Assembly (NCBI GenBank): GCA_034112085.1
Contig: JAWUWD010000022.1
Location: 1 to 30,262 of the forward strand
DNA from: JAWUWD01 sp034112085
Lineage (GTDB): Bacteria > Bacteroidota > Bacteroidia > Cytophagales > Cyclobacteriaceae
Direction: 5' to 3'
DNA: 30,262 bases
The position numbers and the translations under genes were made by a program. This document shows positions 16,617-24,390 of the stretch, in pieces; the first letter of the stretch is position 1; the number at the start of each line of letters is the position of its first letter. The notes under the pieces were generated by a model. It had not been told where the DNA came from. It searched no databases and saw only the letters and a list, made by a program, of their open reading frames with translations.

Positions 16617-16647
16617 AAAAAATCCCCTGTGAGCTATTCACAAGAGG
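16617..16647 (-). terminator. Terminator-like hairpin between zapA and rny
   Basis: On the minus strand a 9-bp stem with two G-T wobble pairs (plus-strand arms 16624-16632 and 16638-16646) and a 5-nt loop is followed by a T run (plus A run 16617-16622). It sits 30-60 bp after zapA and 20 bp before the rny start, so it may weaken or end the pheT-zapA transcript before rny. Confidence 0.65.
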
Positions 16648-16676
16648 ACACAAAAGAATGATATTGGAGAAATAGG

Positions 16677-16967
16677 TTACTGTAAGGTTTTGGAAAGTAG
16701 CTCATTGAGCTCATTGACTTTATGCAATGCATCGGTGTCTTGATGCCCTTGTTGATCTTCAATCTTTAGTTTGTCTACCAAACTATCAAAAGCGACCATT
16801 GACAATAAGTCCTGTTTATCATCTATTCCAAACTGCTCTCTATAGGATTTGATTCTTTCATTGATCACTCTGCCTGCCTGCCTCACTCTTGCTTCATCTT
16901 CCGGCTTCACTTTCATGGGATATTCCCTGTCCGCGATTCTTATTTTTACCGAAAGTAGATCCATCAT
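16677..16967 (-). CDS. zapA: Cell division protein ZapA
   Basis: A 96-residue ZapA family protein. The N-terminal beta-hairpin domain reads SVKIRIADREYPMKV, followed by EDEARVRQAGRVINERIKSYREQFG and a C-terminal coiled coil (about 58-96, LVDKLKIEDQQ to ELLSKTLQ). ZapA binds and cross-links FtsZ filaments at mid-cell. The EAxVRxAxxxIN pattern is diagnostic. Two adjacent ATG codons (16967 and 16964) could start it. It lies 18 bp after a small coiled-coil gene that follows pheT, and before rny, an order I recall from other Bacteroidota. Confidence 0.9.
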   Translation of the reverse strand: MMDLLSVKIRIADREYPMKVKPEDEARVRQAGRVINERIKSYREQFGIDDKQDLLSMVAFDSLVDKLKIEDQQGHQDTDALHKVNELNELLSKTLQ

Positions 16968-16985
16968 TCCTATCCTTGTACCTTA

Positions 16986-17282
16986 TTATTTGCTTAAGTG
17001 TTCAATACACTTATCTATTTCTCTGATATATTCATCTACTCGAACTTTGAGTTCTGATGAGTTACCTTCCTCTGCATCTATACTTCCTACAATCTTACCG
17101 ATTTTAATTGTATTTTGAAAGCTATTAATTTGTTCTTCCCTTTGCTGCACTGTGGATTTCAACGAAGTGTTTTCTAAATGCAGCTGTTCTACTTCTGTCT
17201 TCGCATGCTGGTAGTCGTTGATGAGTATTTTCATCTTGCGCTCTAGAGAAGTAAGTTGTGCCTTTAGTCCGTTTTGTTCCAT
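16986..17282 (-). CDS. Small coiled-coil protein between pheT and zapA
   Basis: I chose the ATG at 17282, five bases after the pheT stop, giving 98 residues (MEQNGLKAQL...). A longer frame to 17321 would overlap the end of pheT. Residues about 3-60 form a heptad coiled coil (LTSLERKMKILINDY, VEQLHLENTSLKSTV, REEQINSFQ). The tail, LKVRVDEYIREIDKCIEHLSK, resembles the helical endings of small division-associated proteins. No signal peptide or membrane segment is seen. Its place directly before zapA suggests a ZapB-like or ZapA-partner role, which is inference from neighbourhood and coiled-coil content only. Confidence 0.75.
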   Translation of the reverse strand: MEQNGLKAQLTSLERKMKILINDYQHAKTEVEQLHLENTSLKSTVQQREEQINSFQNTIKIGKIVGSIDAEEGNSSELKVRVDEYIREIDKCIEHLSK

Positions 17283-17286
17283 GCTT

Positions 17287-19701
17287 TTATTTTCTAATGA
17301 TTGCGTTGAGGTCTCTTTCAAACGCTCCCATCAATCGACTCATTGTTTTGTCGATCACTTTATCATTAAGAGTTTTTTCTTTGTCTTGCAAGAAAAAGCT
17401 AATCGCATAAGCCTTTTTCCCTTCTTCAATTTTATCTCCTTGATACACATCAAAGACATTCATTCCTTTGAGTAATTTCCTTTCCATCTTCTCAGCCATC
17501 TCTTTGATCGACTCAAAACTCACCGATTGATCAACTACCAAAGAAAGGTCTCTTCTCACTTTAGGGAATTTAGAAACTCCTTCGAATACTATATTATCAT
17601 TTGTATGAGTCAAAAGCAAATCCCAATCAATATTGGCGTAAAATATTTCTTGAGAAATACCCATTTCTTTACCCAAAATAGATTTCACTTTCCCGATCTG
17701 TGCAATAGACTTATCCCTCAATATGACCTCCATTCCGAAATCGAAAACACCATTTTCGCCAATGATTCTACTGCTCAGTTTAGTATTGGTCACTTTGCCA
17801 ATAGCATCTATCACGGAGCTTTTCAAGTCATAAAAATCGGCCGACTGTTGGCTGGCATTCCAGTGTTCAGGAATTGTATCTCCTGTAACGAATATCGCTA
17901 GCTTCTCTTGCTCGGTATATCCCTTTTCTCTTTTGAAATAAGCCTTTCCAAACTCAAAGACCTTCACATCCTTTTGCTTGCGGTTAATATTATGCATCAA
18001 TACTTCAAGGCCTGTAAATAACAAGGACTGGCGCATTACCCCGAGATCTTCACTCAACTTATTAAGTATTTGAACACTTTCATCAACATTGAGTCCTTCC
18101 AACTCAGCATATTTTGGCTTAGTCAATGAATTGGTCATGATTTCAAAAAATCCCTTCGCTATCAATTGACCACTTACTTTGTTTCTTACTTTATGACGAT
18201 CTGTTTCTGGAAAATCAGCCAAATAGCTGCTTCCCATATGCTTTGGAAGTTCAACATTATTGAATCCATAAATTCGAAGAATTTCCTCAACAATATCTGC
18301 TTCACGTTTTACATCAACCCTGTAAGGGGGAACTGACACTTTAAACCCTTCGTCTGTTTGATCCAGCACTTCGATATCTAGGTTACGAAGAATTTTATGC
18401 ATTTGATCTTTAGCCAGTTCTTTTCCGATCAGCCTGTGAACATTTCTATATTTCACATCAACTTCAAAGTTGGCAACAGGTGAAGGATATACATCTAACA
18501 CCTCTGAAGAGATCGTACCACCGGCCAACTCCTGGATCAATAACGCAGCCCGCTTCAATGCATAAACATTGATGTTCGGATCTGTACCTCTTTCATACCT
18601 AAAGGATGCATCAGTCTTCAGTCCATGGCTTTTGGAAGTCTTACGAACATACTCTGGAGAGAAATAAGCACATTCTAGAAACACATTTGTGGTTGTATCA
18701 CTTACTCCACTAGATACTCCACCAAAAACACCTGCTATACACAGACCATTGTTTTCGGCATCACAGATCATCAAATCCTCAGCGTTCAATGTTCTCTCTT
18801 GATCATCAAGAGTCTTGAACTTAGTGCCTTTTGGCAAAGTCTTTACTACTATTTTATTTCCTTTTATTTCACTCGCATCAAAAGCATGAAGTGGCTGTCC
18901 CGTCTCATGTAGTACAAAATTGGTGATGTCCACCACATTATTGATCGGAGTAAGTCCTATTGATTGCAGTCGATTGACTAACCATTTTGGTGATGGACCG
19001 ATCGTCACGCCACTAATGCTCGCTCCTGTATATCTTAAACAAGCCTCGGTGTTTTCTACCGTAACAGCAATTGGTAAGTTGTTATTATCAACTTTGAAGT
19101 CGGTAACACTCGGCCATTCGACAGGCCGGTCTAGCAATGCCTTCAAGTCTCGGGCTGCACCAATATGTCCAGTAGCATCTGCTCTATTTGGGGTCAATCC
19201 GATTTCGAAAATCAAATCATTTTCCAAATTGAAATATTCACCCGCAGGTGTTCCGTTAGCTAGATCCGTGTCGAGTACCATGATACCATCATGACCTTTT
19301 CCTAAACCAAGCTCATCTTCAGCACAAATCATCCCTAGAGATACTTGGCCTCTAATTTTAGCTTTCTTGATTTTAAATTCTTCATCTCCAGCGTAAAGTA
19401 TCGTACCTACTGTGGCTACGACTACTTTCTGACCTGCGCCTACATTAGGTGCTCCACATACTATCACTGCTGGCTCCTTCTCACCTATATCAACGGTGGT
19501 GATTGATAACTTATCTGCGTCAGGATGTTGTTCACAAGTCAGCACTTCACCGATCACTACTCCTTTGAGTCCTCCTTTTACTTGCTCGTGTATTTCAGTC
19601 CCCTCTACCTCCAAACCTGAGTCAGTCAACAACTCCGAGATTACTTCTGGGGACTCATCAAGTTTTATATATTGTTTTAACCAACTAAGTGATATTTTCA
19701 T
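17287..19701 (-). CDS. pheT: Phenylalanyl-tRNA synthetase beta subunit
   Basis: An 804-residue PheT, the large subunit of the alpha2-beta2 enzyme that charges tRNA-Phe. In order: N-terminal segment MKISLSWLKQYI; EMAP-type tRNA-binding domain (about 40-150, VIGEVLTCEQHPDADKL); B3/B4 editing domain (about 210-385); B5 domain (about 400-475, with PPYRVDVKREADIVEEI); catalytic-core-like domain; and C-terminal anticodon-binding FDX-ACB domain (about 705-804, SKFPKVRRDLSLVV). Length is normal. The alpha-subunit gene pheS is not in the window, as is common in Bacteroidota. It heads a same-strand group with the coiled-coil gene, zapA and rny. A hairpin and a possible -7 element lie upstream. Confidence 0.97.
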   Translation of the reverse strand: MKISLSWLKQYIKLDESPEVISELLTDSGLEVEGTEIHEQVKGGLKGVVIGEVLTCEQHPDADKLSITTVDIGEKEPAVIVCGAPNVGAGQKVVVATVGTILYAGDEEFKIKKAKIRGQVSLGMICAEDELGLGKGHDGIMVLDTDLANGTPAGEYFNLENDLIFEIGLTPNRADATGHIGAARDLKALLDRPVEWPSVTDFKVDNNNLPIAVTVENTEACLRYTGASISGVTIGPSPKWLVNRLQSIGLTPINNVVDITNFVLHETGQPLHAFDASEIKGNKIVVKTLPKGTKFKTLDDQERTLNAEDLMICDAENNGLCIAGVFGGVSSGVSDTTTNVFLECAYFSPEYVRKTSKSHGLKTDASFRYERGTDPNINVYALKRAALLIQELAGGTISSEVLDVYPSPVANFEVDVKYRNVHRLIGKELAKDQMHKILRNLDIEVLDQTDEGFKVSVPPYRVDVKREADIVEEILRIYGFNNVELPKHMGSSYLADFPETDRHKVRNKVSGQLIAKGFFEIMTNSLTKPKYAELEGLNVDESVQILNKLSEDLGVMRQSLLFTGLEVLMHNINRKQKDVKVFEFGKAYFKREKGYTEQEKLAIFVTGDTIPEHWNASQQSADFYDLKSSVIDAIGKVTNTKLSSRIIGENGVFDFGMEVILRDKSIAQIGKVKSILGKEMGISQEIFYANIDWDLLLTHTNDNIVFEGVSKFPKVRRDLSLVVDQSVSFESIKEMAEKMERKLLKGMNVFDVYQGDKIEEGKKAYAISFFLQDKEKTLNDKVIDKTMSRLMGAFERDLNAIIRK

Positions 19702-19721
19702 CTTCCTATTCTAATTTTTCA

Positions 19722-19738
19722 CAGCACAAGTTGTGCTG
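19722..19738 (-). repeat. Hairpin in the pheT leader
   Basis: CAGCACAA and TTGTGCTG (arms 19722-19729 and 19731-19738) are perfect inverted repeats, folding as CAGCAC/GTGCTG with a 5-nt loop. It lies 21 bp before the pheT start, between the start codon and the likely promoter. There is no T run directly after it, so it is not a standard attenuator; it may affect translation or be an operator. Confidence 0.45.
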
Positions 19739-19758
19739 ATAATTAACCCATTAATTCC

Positions 19759-19766
19759 CAAAAATA
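19759..19766 (-). promoter_or_regulatory. Putative -7 element for pheT
   Basis: On the minus strand TATTTTTG fits TAnnTTTG and lies about 58 bp upstream of pheT. No TTTG -33 element is seen at 19-21 bp, so the match is partial. Confidence 0.4.
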
Positions 19767-19870
19767 GTGATTTAGGACAAGTGTTGAATGCATTAATAAA
19801 TTTTATTTGGAATCAACTACAGTAAAAACATAACTGGTAATGCACAGAAGAAAGTAGTTGAAAAAATATC

Positions 19871-20482
19871 TCATTCATAATTCTTCTCTCCTGCTAGCAC
19901 AGTTATCTCAAGTAAGTTTTCTCTTGGAGGAAACGGGCAGCTAAAGCCATCGGTATAGGCACAATATGGATTATAAGCAAGATTAAAGTCTATGGTAATA
20001 GAGGTTTCTCCTTCATTCTCTAATTCTAAATATCTGCCAGCACCATAAGTTTCATCTGCGCTTGTGTTATCTCCGAACGCCAGGAAAAGCATACCATCAA
20101 ACTCCCCACCTACTGTTTCTAAAATAAGCAATTTATTTTCTATCTCTTGCAATTTAAAAGTAGCATAGGCGAACTCCAGATACTGTTTTTCCTTTCCGTC
20201 ACTAGTAGATAATGTAACTATCTTCTTATTGACAATCATGTCCAACTTAGCTCTGATCTTATACTCTCTACTAACTGGAAAATAATTGAGTCCATTGTAT
20301 ACTACAGAGTCTGGCGCGAAAGGTGAATCCTCTCCGTTACGCATATCGCGATCTTTCTCCTCCCGTTGTTGCTCAATCCTGGCAACATAGGCTTCGTCAG
20401 CTTCACCTGAGTTGAGTGATGACACAACAATAATTCCCAATACAATAAGAATCAATATGATGATGATGGTTTTTCGTTTCAT
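19871..20482 (-). CDS. DUF1684-family membrane-anchored or exported protein
   Basis: A 203-residue protein with a basic start (MKRKT) and a hydrophobic segment (6-22) that acts as signal anchor or signal peptide. I recognise the DUF1684 family from SPFAPDSVVYNGLNYFPV, YGAGRYLELE, the strongly conserved DFNLAYNPYCAY, and SCPFPPRENLLEITVLAGEK near the C-terminus. Members occur in many bacteria; I know of no established function. The conserved Tyr-Cys-Ala-Tyr and Cys-Pro-hydrophobic-Pro-Pro-x-Glu-Asn motifs suggest a ligand or metal site. It sits between radC and pheT with gaps of about 66 and 169 bp and no clear operon link. Confidence 0.85.
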   Translation of the reverse strand: MKRKTIIIILILIVLGIIVVSSLNSGEADEAYVARIEQQREEKDRDMRNGEDSPFAPDSVVYNGLNYFPVSREYKIRAKLDMIVNKKIVTLSTSDGKEKQYLEFAYATFKLQEIENKLLILETVGGEFDGMLFLAFGDNTSADETYGAGRYLELENEGETSITIDFNLAYNPYCAYTDGFSCPFPPRENLLEITVLAGEKNYE

Positions 20483-20548
20483 TATTGGAGTAGTTGTGAA
20501 TGCAAATTAGTCAATAAGGTACTACTGATGAAATTCTTATGATTTGAA

Positions 20549-21250
20549 TTACAGCATCCCTTGATCTGCGAAGCTATAAAAACCATTGTCTGTATATATC
20601 AAATGGTCTATCACTGGAGTTTCGAGTACCTGCCCAGCACTCTTTAGTTTTTTGGTTAGACTAATATCTGACTCACTGGGGTTTAAATTGCCAGAAGGGT
20701 GATTATGAATGAGGACTATGCTGCTTGCCAGTTCTTGAAGTGCTGCATGAAATATCATTTTAGGGTCTGCCACAGTTCCAGATACACCTCCACTACTGAT
20801 TAGTTGCTTTTTAATGATCTGATTTCGCCTGTTGAGTATAAGTATCCAAAACTCTTCATGCTGCAAATCTTCTAGATGTGGCTTAATCACCTTATAAACA
20901 TCTTCAGAATTTGAAATTTGTAGAGGCTTATCAGGCTCAGCTTCTTTCTTTCTCCTCCCAAGCTCCAATGCACTGACAATCGTAATCGCCTTTGCTTCTC
21001 CAATACCTTTGAACTTCATCAAGTCTTTGACAGTCAACTTGGCGAGCACATTGAGTTTGTTCCCCACCGAACCCAAAATATCTCGAGCCACATCAACAGC
21101 ACTCTTATCCTTGGTCCCAGAAGATATAAGTATCCCAATGAGCTCAGAATCAGACAAGACAGCTTTCCCTTTAAGTAATAACTTCTCCCTAGGCCGATCC
21201 TCTTCTGCCCAACTTTTGATAGTTGATGATTGTCGATAAGTGTTCTCCAA
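20549..21250 (-). CDS. radC: RadC/JAB-domain protein
   Basis: A 233-residue RadC homologue. An N-terminal helix-hairpin-helix region (about 75-100, MKFKGIGEAKAITIVSALELGRR) precedes an MPN/JAB domain with the metal motif His182-x-His184-PSG and Asp195 (HNHPSGNLNPSESD). The historic link to DNA repair is not well supported, and the true activity is unclear. The start is decided by context: the only candidate giving the family N-terminus (IKSWAEEDRPREKLLLKG) is TTG at 21250. No ATG or GTG lies between it and the upstream in-frame TAA, and the next Met is inside the HhH region. A terminator after rpsT lies 36 bp upstream, so expression is low or from its own promoter. Confidence 0.9.
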   Translation of the reverse strand: MENTYRQSSTIKSWAEEDRPREKLLLKGKAVLSDSELIGILISSGTKDKSAVDVARDILGSVGNKLNVLAKLTVKDLMKFKGIGEAKAITIVSALELGRRKKEAEPDKPLQISNSEDVYKVIKPHLEDLQHEEFWILILNRRNQIIKKQLISSGGVSGTVADPKMIFHAALQELASSIVLIHNHPSGNLNPSESDISLTKKLKSAGQVLETPVIDHLIYTDNGFYSFADQGML

Positions 21251-21286
21251 GTCGAAAGAAAGATAACAAGAAGATTCTTAAACACA

Positions 21287-21319
21287 AAAAGCCTTACGCT
21301 CAGTGAGCGTAAGGCTTTT
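21287..21319 (-). terminator. Rho-independent terminator of rpsT
   Basis: Arms AAAAGCCTTACGCTC (21287-21301) and GAGCGTAAGGCTTTT (21305-21319) form a perfect 15-bp stem with a minimal loop. On the minus strand it ends in TTTTT (plus A run 21286-21290), 19 bp after the rpsT stop and before radC. Confidence 0.9.
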
Positions 21320-21337
21320 AATTATATTTATTACTAA

Positions 21338-21589
21338 TTAAAGGGCGTTAACCATTCTAGTTAACTTCGACTTGTTATGAGCCGCCTTATTATTATGTAT
21401 AATATTTCTTTTTGCCAACTTATCAATCATACCAATCACTGTTTTCAACAACTCTTGAGCTGCAGATTTATCAGTAGTATCTTTCAACCTCTTGATAAAA
21501 GTCCTAGTAGTCTTGTGCTGATACCTATTTCTCAGCCGCTTTGCATCGTTTGATCTAATTCTCTTTAATGCTGATTTGTGGTTTGCCAT
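21338..21589 (-). CDS. rpsT: 30S ribosomal protein S20
   Basis: An 83-residue basic, helical ribosomal protein that binds 16S rRNA in the small subunit. The start MANHKSALKRIRSNDAKRLRN and the AAHNKSKLTRMV end are characteristic of bS20. Length is normal. It is monocistronic, with a good consensus promoter upstream and a strong terminator downstream. S20 often represses its own translation, but I see no specific leader element here. Confidence 0.97.
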   Translation of the reverse strand: MANHKSALKRIRSNDAKRLRNRYQHKTTRTFIKRLKDTTDKSAAQELLKTVIGMIDKLAKRNIIHNNKAAHNKSKLTRMVNAL

Positions 21590-21628
21590 AACTTAATTCA
21601 ACTATTCACTATTATTTTTTTCAGTGTG

Positions 21629-21659
21629 CAAATGTAGGCCAAATATTTAGATTAACAAA
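21629..21659 (-). promoter_or_regulatory. Bacteroidota-type promoter for rpsT
   Basis: On the minus strand TTTG (plus 21656-21659) is followed after exactly 19 bp by TACATTTG (plus 21629-21636), matching the TTTG-N19-TAnnTTTG pattern of the primary sigma factor of Bacteroidota. It ends 39 bp upstream of the rpsT ATG. This is the best promoter match I found in the window. Confidence 0.7.
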
Positions 21660-21729
21660 GACACCTAAAAATATTTCTCATTCTTTTTCACTCGCTTTTT
21701 GCCTACATTGTAGATGCAAACTTAAACAT

Positions 21730-22713
21730 ATGATCCTAAAAAGACAACATTCGGTCATTCTTATAACTTTAAGTTGCTTAACCTTTACAAGTAGTGCTAA
21801 GTGGGGGTTTTTCGGTCATCGCTTAATTAACAGAGTTGCCGTCTTCACGTTGCCCAATGAAATGATTGGGTTTTACAAACACCACATCCAATATATTACC
21901 GAGAATGCCGTCAATCCTGACCGGAGAAGATATGCCGTAGATGGAGAAGCCCCAAGACACTATATAGACCTTGACATATACGGAGATAGCGCAGTGTATA
22001 AGATACCACGTTATTGGAAAGATGCTGTGGCAAAGTACACAGAGGACACACTTCAAGCCTATGGGATAGTTCCTTGGCACATCAATCGCGTAAGGTATCA
22101 GCTGACAGATGCTATGAAAATTGGTAATGTCGATAATATATTAAGACTATCAGCAGACATCGGTCATTACATTGGTGATGCCAATGTACCTCTACATACT
22201 ACTGAAAATTATAACGGCCAATTGACTGATCAGTATGGTATCCATGGATTTTGGGAGTCACGACTTCCAGAACTGTTTAGCGAGGACTATGACTTGTTTA
22301 CAGGAAAAGTCTCCTATCTCGACAATGTTCAACTCAGTATTTGGAAGGCTGTTGAGAATGCCCACCTAGCATTGGACTCTGTACTCCGTTTTGAAAAAAG
22401 GCTCTCAAAGAAAATACGATCGGACAAACAATACATCGTCACACAACGCGGCCAAGTCAACACAAAAACTTTCAGCGTGTATTATTCCAGGGCCTATCAC
22501 GAGGCAATGGATGGTATGCTGGAAAGACAAATGAAGTCTTCCATAAAACTAGTAGGCGACATGTGGTACACTTGCTGGGTAGATGCTGGACAACCTAATC
22601 TAGATTCTATGATCAATTATGAGTTTTCTGAAAAAGAAATAGCTCTGAGAAAAGAAGAGCTTCAGCTATGGAAAGAAGCCAATGTTTTCAAGACTAGGAC
22701 TCACGAGCACTAG
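21730..22713 (+). CDS. Secreted zinc-dependent nuclease/phospholipase C family protein
   Basis: A 327-residue exported protein of the P1 nuclease / zinc phospholipase C fold. A signal peptide (1-23, ending TSSA) leaves a mature start Lys-Trp. Trp25 and His30 (WGFFGH) match the N-terminal Trp1/His6 zinc ligands. Asp64 (NPDRRR), His77 (APRHYID), His146/Asp150/His156 (GHYIGDANVPLH) and His172/Glu176 (IHGFWES) match the remaining ligands of the trinuclear site. Glu176 replaces the Asp of P1 nuclease, as in phospholipases C. Residues after about 200 are helical and more variable. Whether it acts on single-stranded nucleic acids or phospholipids cannot be read from sequence. It stands alone between divergent rpsT and guaA. 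Confidence 0.8.
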   Translation: MILKRQHSVILITLSCLTFTSSAKWGFFGHRLINRVAVFTLPNEMIGFYKHHIQYITENAVNPDRRRYAVDGEAPRHYIDLDIYGDSAVYKIPRYWKDAVAKYTEDTLQAYGIVPWHINRVRYQLTDAMKIGNVDNILRLSADIGHYIGDANVPLHTTENYNGQLTDQYGIHGFWESRLPELFSEDYDLFTGKVSYLDNVQLSIWKAVENAHLALDSVLRFEKRLSKKIRSDKQYIVTQRGQVNTKTFSVYYSRAYHEAMDGMLERQMKSSIKLVGDMWYTCWVDAGQPNLDSMINYEFSEKEIALRKEELQLWKEANVFKTRTHEH

Positions 22714-22838
22714 CCAGATGACCAGTCCATTCAGCTATTCGGTTGATAGTTGTCGATTTACCATACTTATCTAGATGAGAGTAACCTTAAAGAAGCATCA
22801 AATTCTGATTTTTAATAGTGAAAATCTGGAAGTCCTGC

Positions 22839-22846
22839 TATTTTTG
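22839..22846 (+). promoter_or_regulatory. Putative -7 element very close to the guaA start
   Basis: TATTTTTG fits TAnnTTTG but ends only 4 bp before the guaA ATG (22851). If it is used, transcription would begin at or within a few bases of the start codon, making the mRNA nearly leaderless. No clear -33 TTTG is visible at the usual spacing. Confidence 0.4.
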
Positions 22847-22850
22847 CAGC

Positions 22851-24380
22851 ATGGCTGAAAAGATACTTATTCTTGACTATGGTTCGCAATACACCCAGCT
22901 TATCGCAAGGCGTGTAAGAGAACTCAACGTTTATTGTGAAATACACCCTTTCAACAAGCCACCAGAACTTACTGATGACATCAAAGGTGTTATATTTTCA
23001 GGCAGCCCCTGTTCTGTAAAAGAAGCTGACGCTCCAGTAATTCATCAAGAATTATATAGGACCAAAATCCCTGTGTTAGGTGTATGCTATGGTGCTCAAT
23101 ATATGGCTGAGCATAGTGGCGGCACCGTCACACCTTCTGAGATTCGTGAATATGGCCGCGCTAAGCTTCATAAAATAAATCAAGATCATGAACTGATGAA
23201 AGGCATGACCCTTGACTCTCAAGTCTGGATGTCGCACGGAGACACTATCTCATCTGTTCCTGATAATTTTAAAATAATAGCAAGCACCCCTTCGGTGAAG
23301 GTGGCTGCCTATCATATAGAAGGAGAGCAAACTTATGGAATACAATTCCATCCAGAAGTAACGCATTCTACTGAAGGAAATTTACTACTAAAAAACTTCC
23401 TCGTTAGTATTTGTAAGTGTGCACAAGACTGGACACCTGGCAATTTTGCCGACCAGTCTATCGCTTCTCTCAAAGAAAAACTAGGCGATGATAAAGTAAT
23501 TCTCGGCTTATCAGGTGGAGTAGATTCATCAGTGGCCGCTGTGCTTATTCATAAAGCAATTGGCAGTAACCTTCACTGTATCTTTGTTGACAACGGACTC
23601 CTCAGAAAAAATGAATTTGAAGAGGTTCTCGTTTCTTACAAAGGAATGGGACTAAACGTAAAAGGTGTAGATGCCAAAGATTCATTTTATACTGCCTTGG
23701 CAGGATTGACAGATCCAGAGGAGAAGCGAAAAGCTATCGGTAAAGCATTTATAGATGTATTCGATGCAGAGTCTCACAAAGTGGAAAATGCCAAATGGCT
23801 TGGGCAAGGCACGATCTATCCGGACGTAATTGAATCCGTATCGGTAAAAGGTCCTTCGGCCACTATTAAGTCACATCACAACGTTGGTGGATTGCCTGAC
23901 TTTATGAAACTCAAAGTGGTGGAGCCACTCAATACGCTTTTCAAAGATGGCGTCAGAAGAGTAGGTAAATCCCTCGGGATAGATCCTGCGATCTTGGGAA
24001 GACATCCATTTCCTGGGCCGGGACTAGGAATAAGAATATTAGGAGATGTGACCGCTGAGAAAGTGGCTATTCTTCAAGAAGTTGATCACGTGTTTATTAG
24101 TAGTCTCAAAAAAGCAGGCCTTTACGATGAGGTGTGGCAAGCAGGAGCTATGCTCCTACCTATTCAGTCTGTCGGGGTGATGGGTGATGAAAGAACTTAT
24201 GAGCGTGTAGTAAGCTTAAGAGCGGTAAGTAGTGTTGATGGCATGACTGCAGATTGGTCGAGACTACCCTATGACTTTCTGGCAGATGTCTCCAATGAGA
24301 TCATCAACAAGGTGAAAGGTGTCAATAGAGTGGTTTATGATATAAGCTCTAAGCCCCCAGCAACTATCGAATGGGAATAA
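22851..24380 (+). CDS. guaA: GMP synthase (glutamine-hydrolysing)
   Basis: A 509-residue GuaA, which aminates XMP to GMP using glutamine in the cytoplasm. The class I glutamine amidotransferase domain is residues 1-195, with Cys79 in GVCYGAQ and the His-Glu pair in QFHPEVTHS. The ATP pyrophosphatase domain has P-loop LSGGVDSS near 220, and the C-terminal dimerisation domain has RHPFPGPGLGIRILG and ends KPPATIEWE. I chose the ATG at 22851 (MAEKILILDYGSQYTQ), the family's normal N-terminus, over an in-frame GTG at 22818 that would add 11 residues with no family match. The downstream gene begins 10 bp after the stop, so guaA probably leads a guaA / binding-fold protein / hemL operon. Confidence 0.97.
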   Translation: MAEKILILDYGSQYTQLIARRVRELNVYCEIHPFNKPPELTDDIKGVIFSGSPCSVKEADAPVIHQELYRTKIPVLGVCYGAQYMAEHSGGTVTPSEIREYGRAKLHKINQDHELMKGMTLDSQVWMSHGDTISSVPDNFKIIASTPSVKVAAYHIEGEQTYGIQFHPEVTHSTEGNLLLKNFLVSICKCAQDWTPGNFADQSIASLKEKLGDDKVILGLSGGVDSSVAAVLIHKAIGSNLHCIFVDNGLLRKNEFEEVLVSYKGMGLNVKGVDAKDSFYTALAGLTDPEEKRKAIGKAFIDVFDAESHKVENAKWLGQGTIYPDVIESVSVKGPSATIKSHHNVGGLPDFMKLKVVEPLNTLFKDGVRRVGKSLGIDPAILGRHPFPGPGLGIRILGDVTAEKVAILQEVDHVFISSLKKAGLYDEVWQAGAMLLPIQSVGVMGDERTYERVVSLRAVSSVDGMTADWSRLPYDFLADVSNEIINKVKGVNRVVYDISSKPPATIEWE

Positions 24381-24390
24381 ATCAATATTT

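Noticed and set aside
16598..16676. 6S RNA gene next to zapA
   Set aside because: The zapA-ssrS link is known from gammaproteobacteria, but the gap here is only 79 bp and holds a terminator-like hairpin, too short for a 6S RNA.
21034..21285. Alternative minus-strand frame at the start of radC with an ATG
   Set aside because: It is out of frame with the RadC domains; radC itself needs the TTG at 21250.
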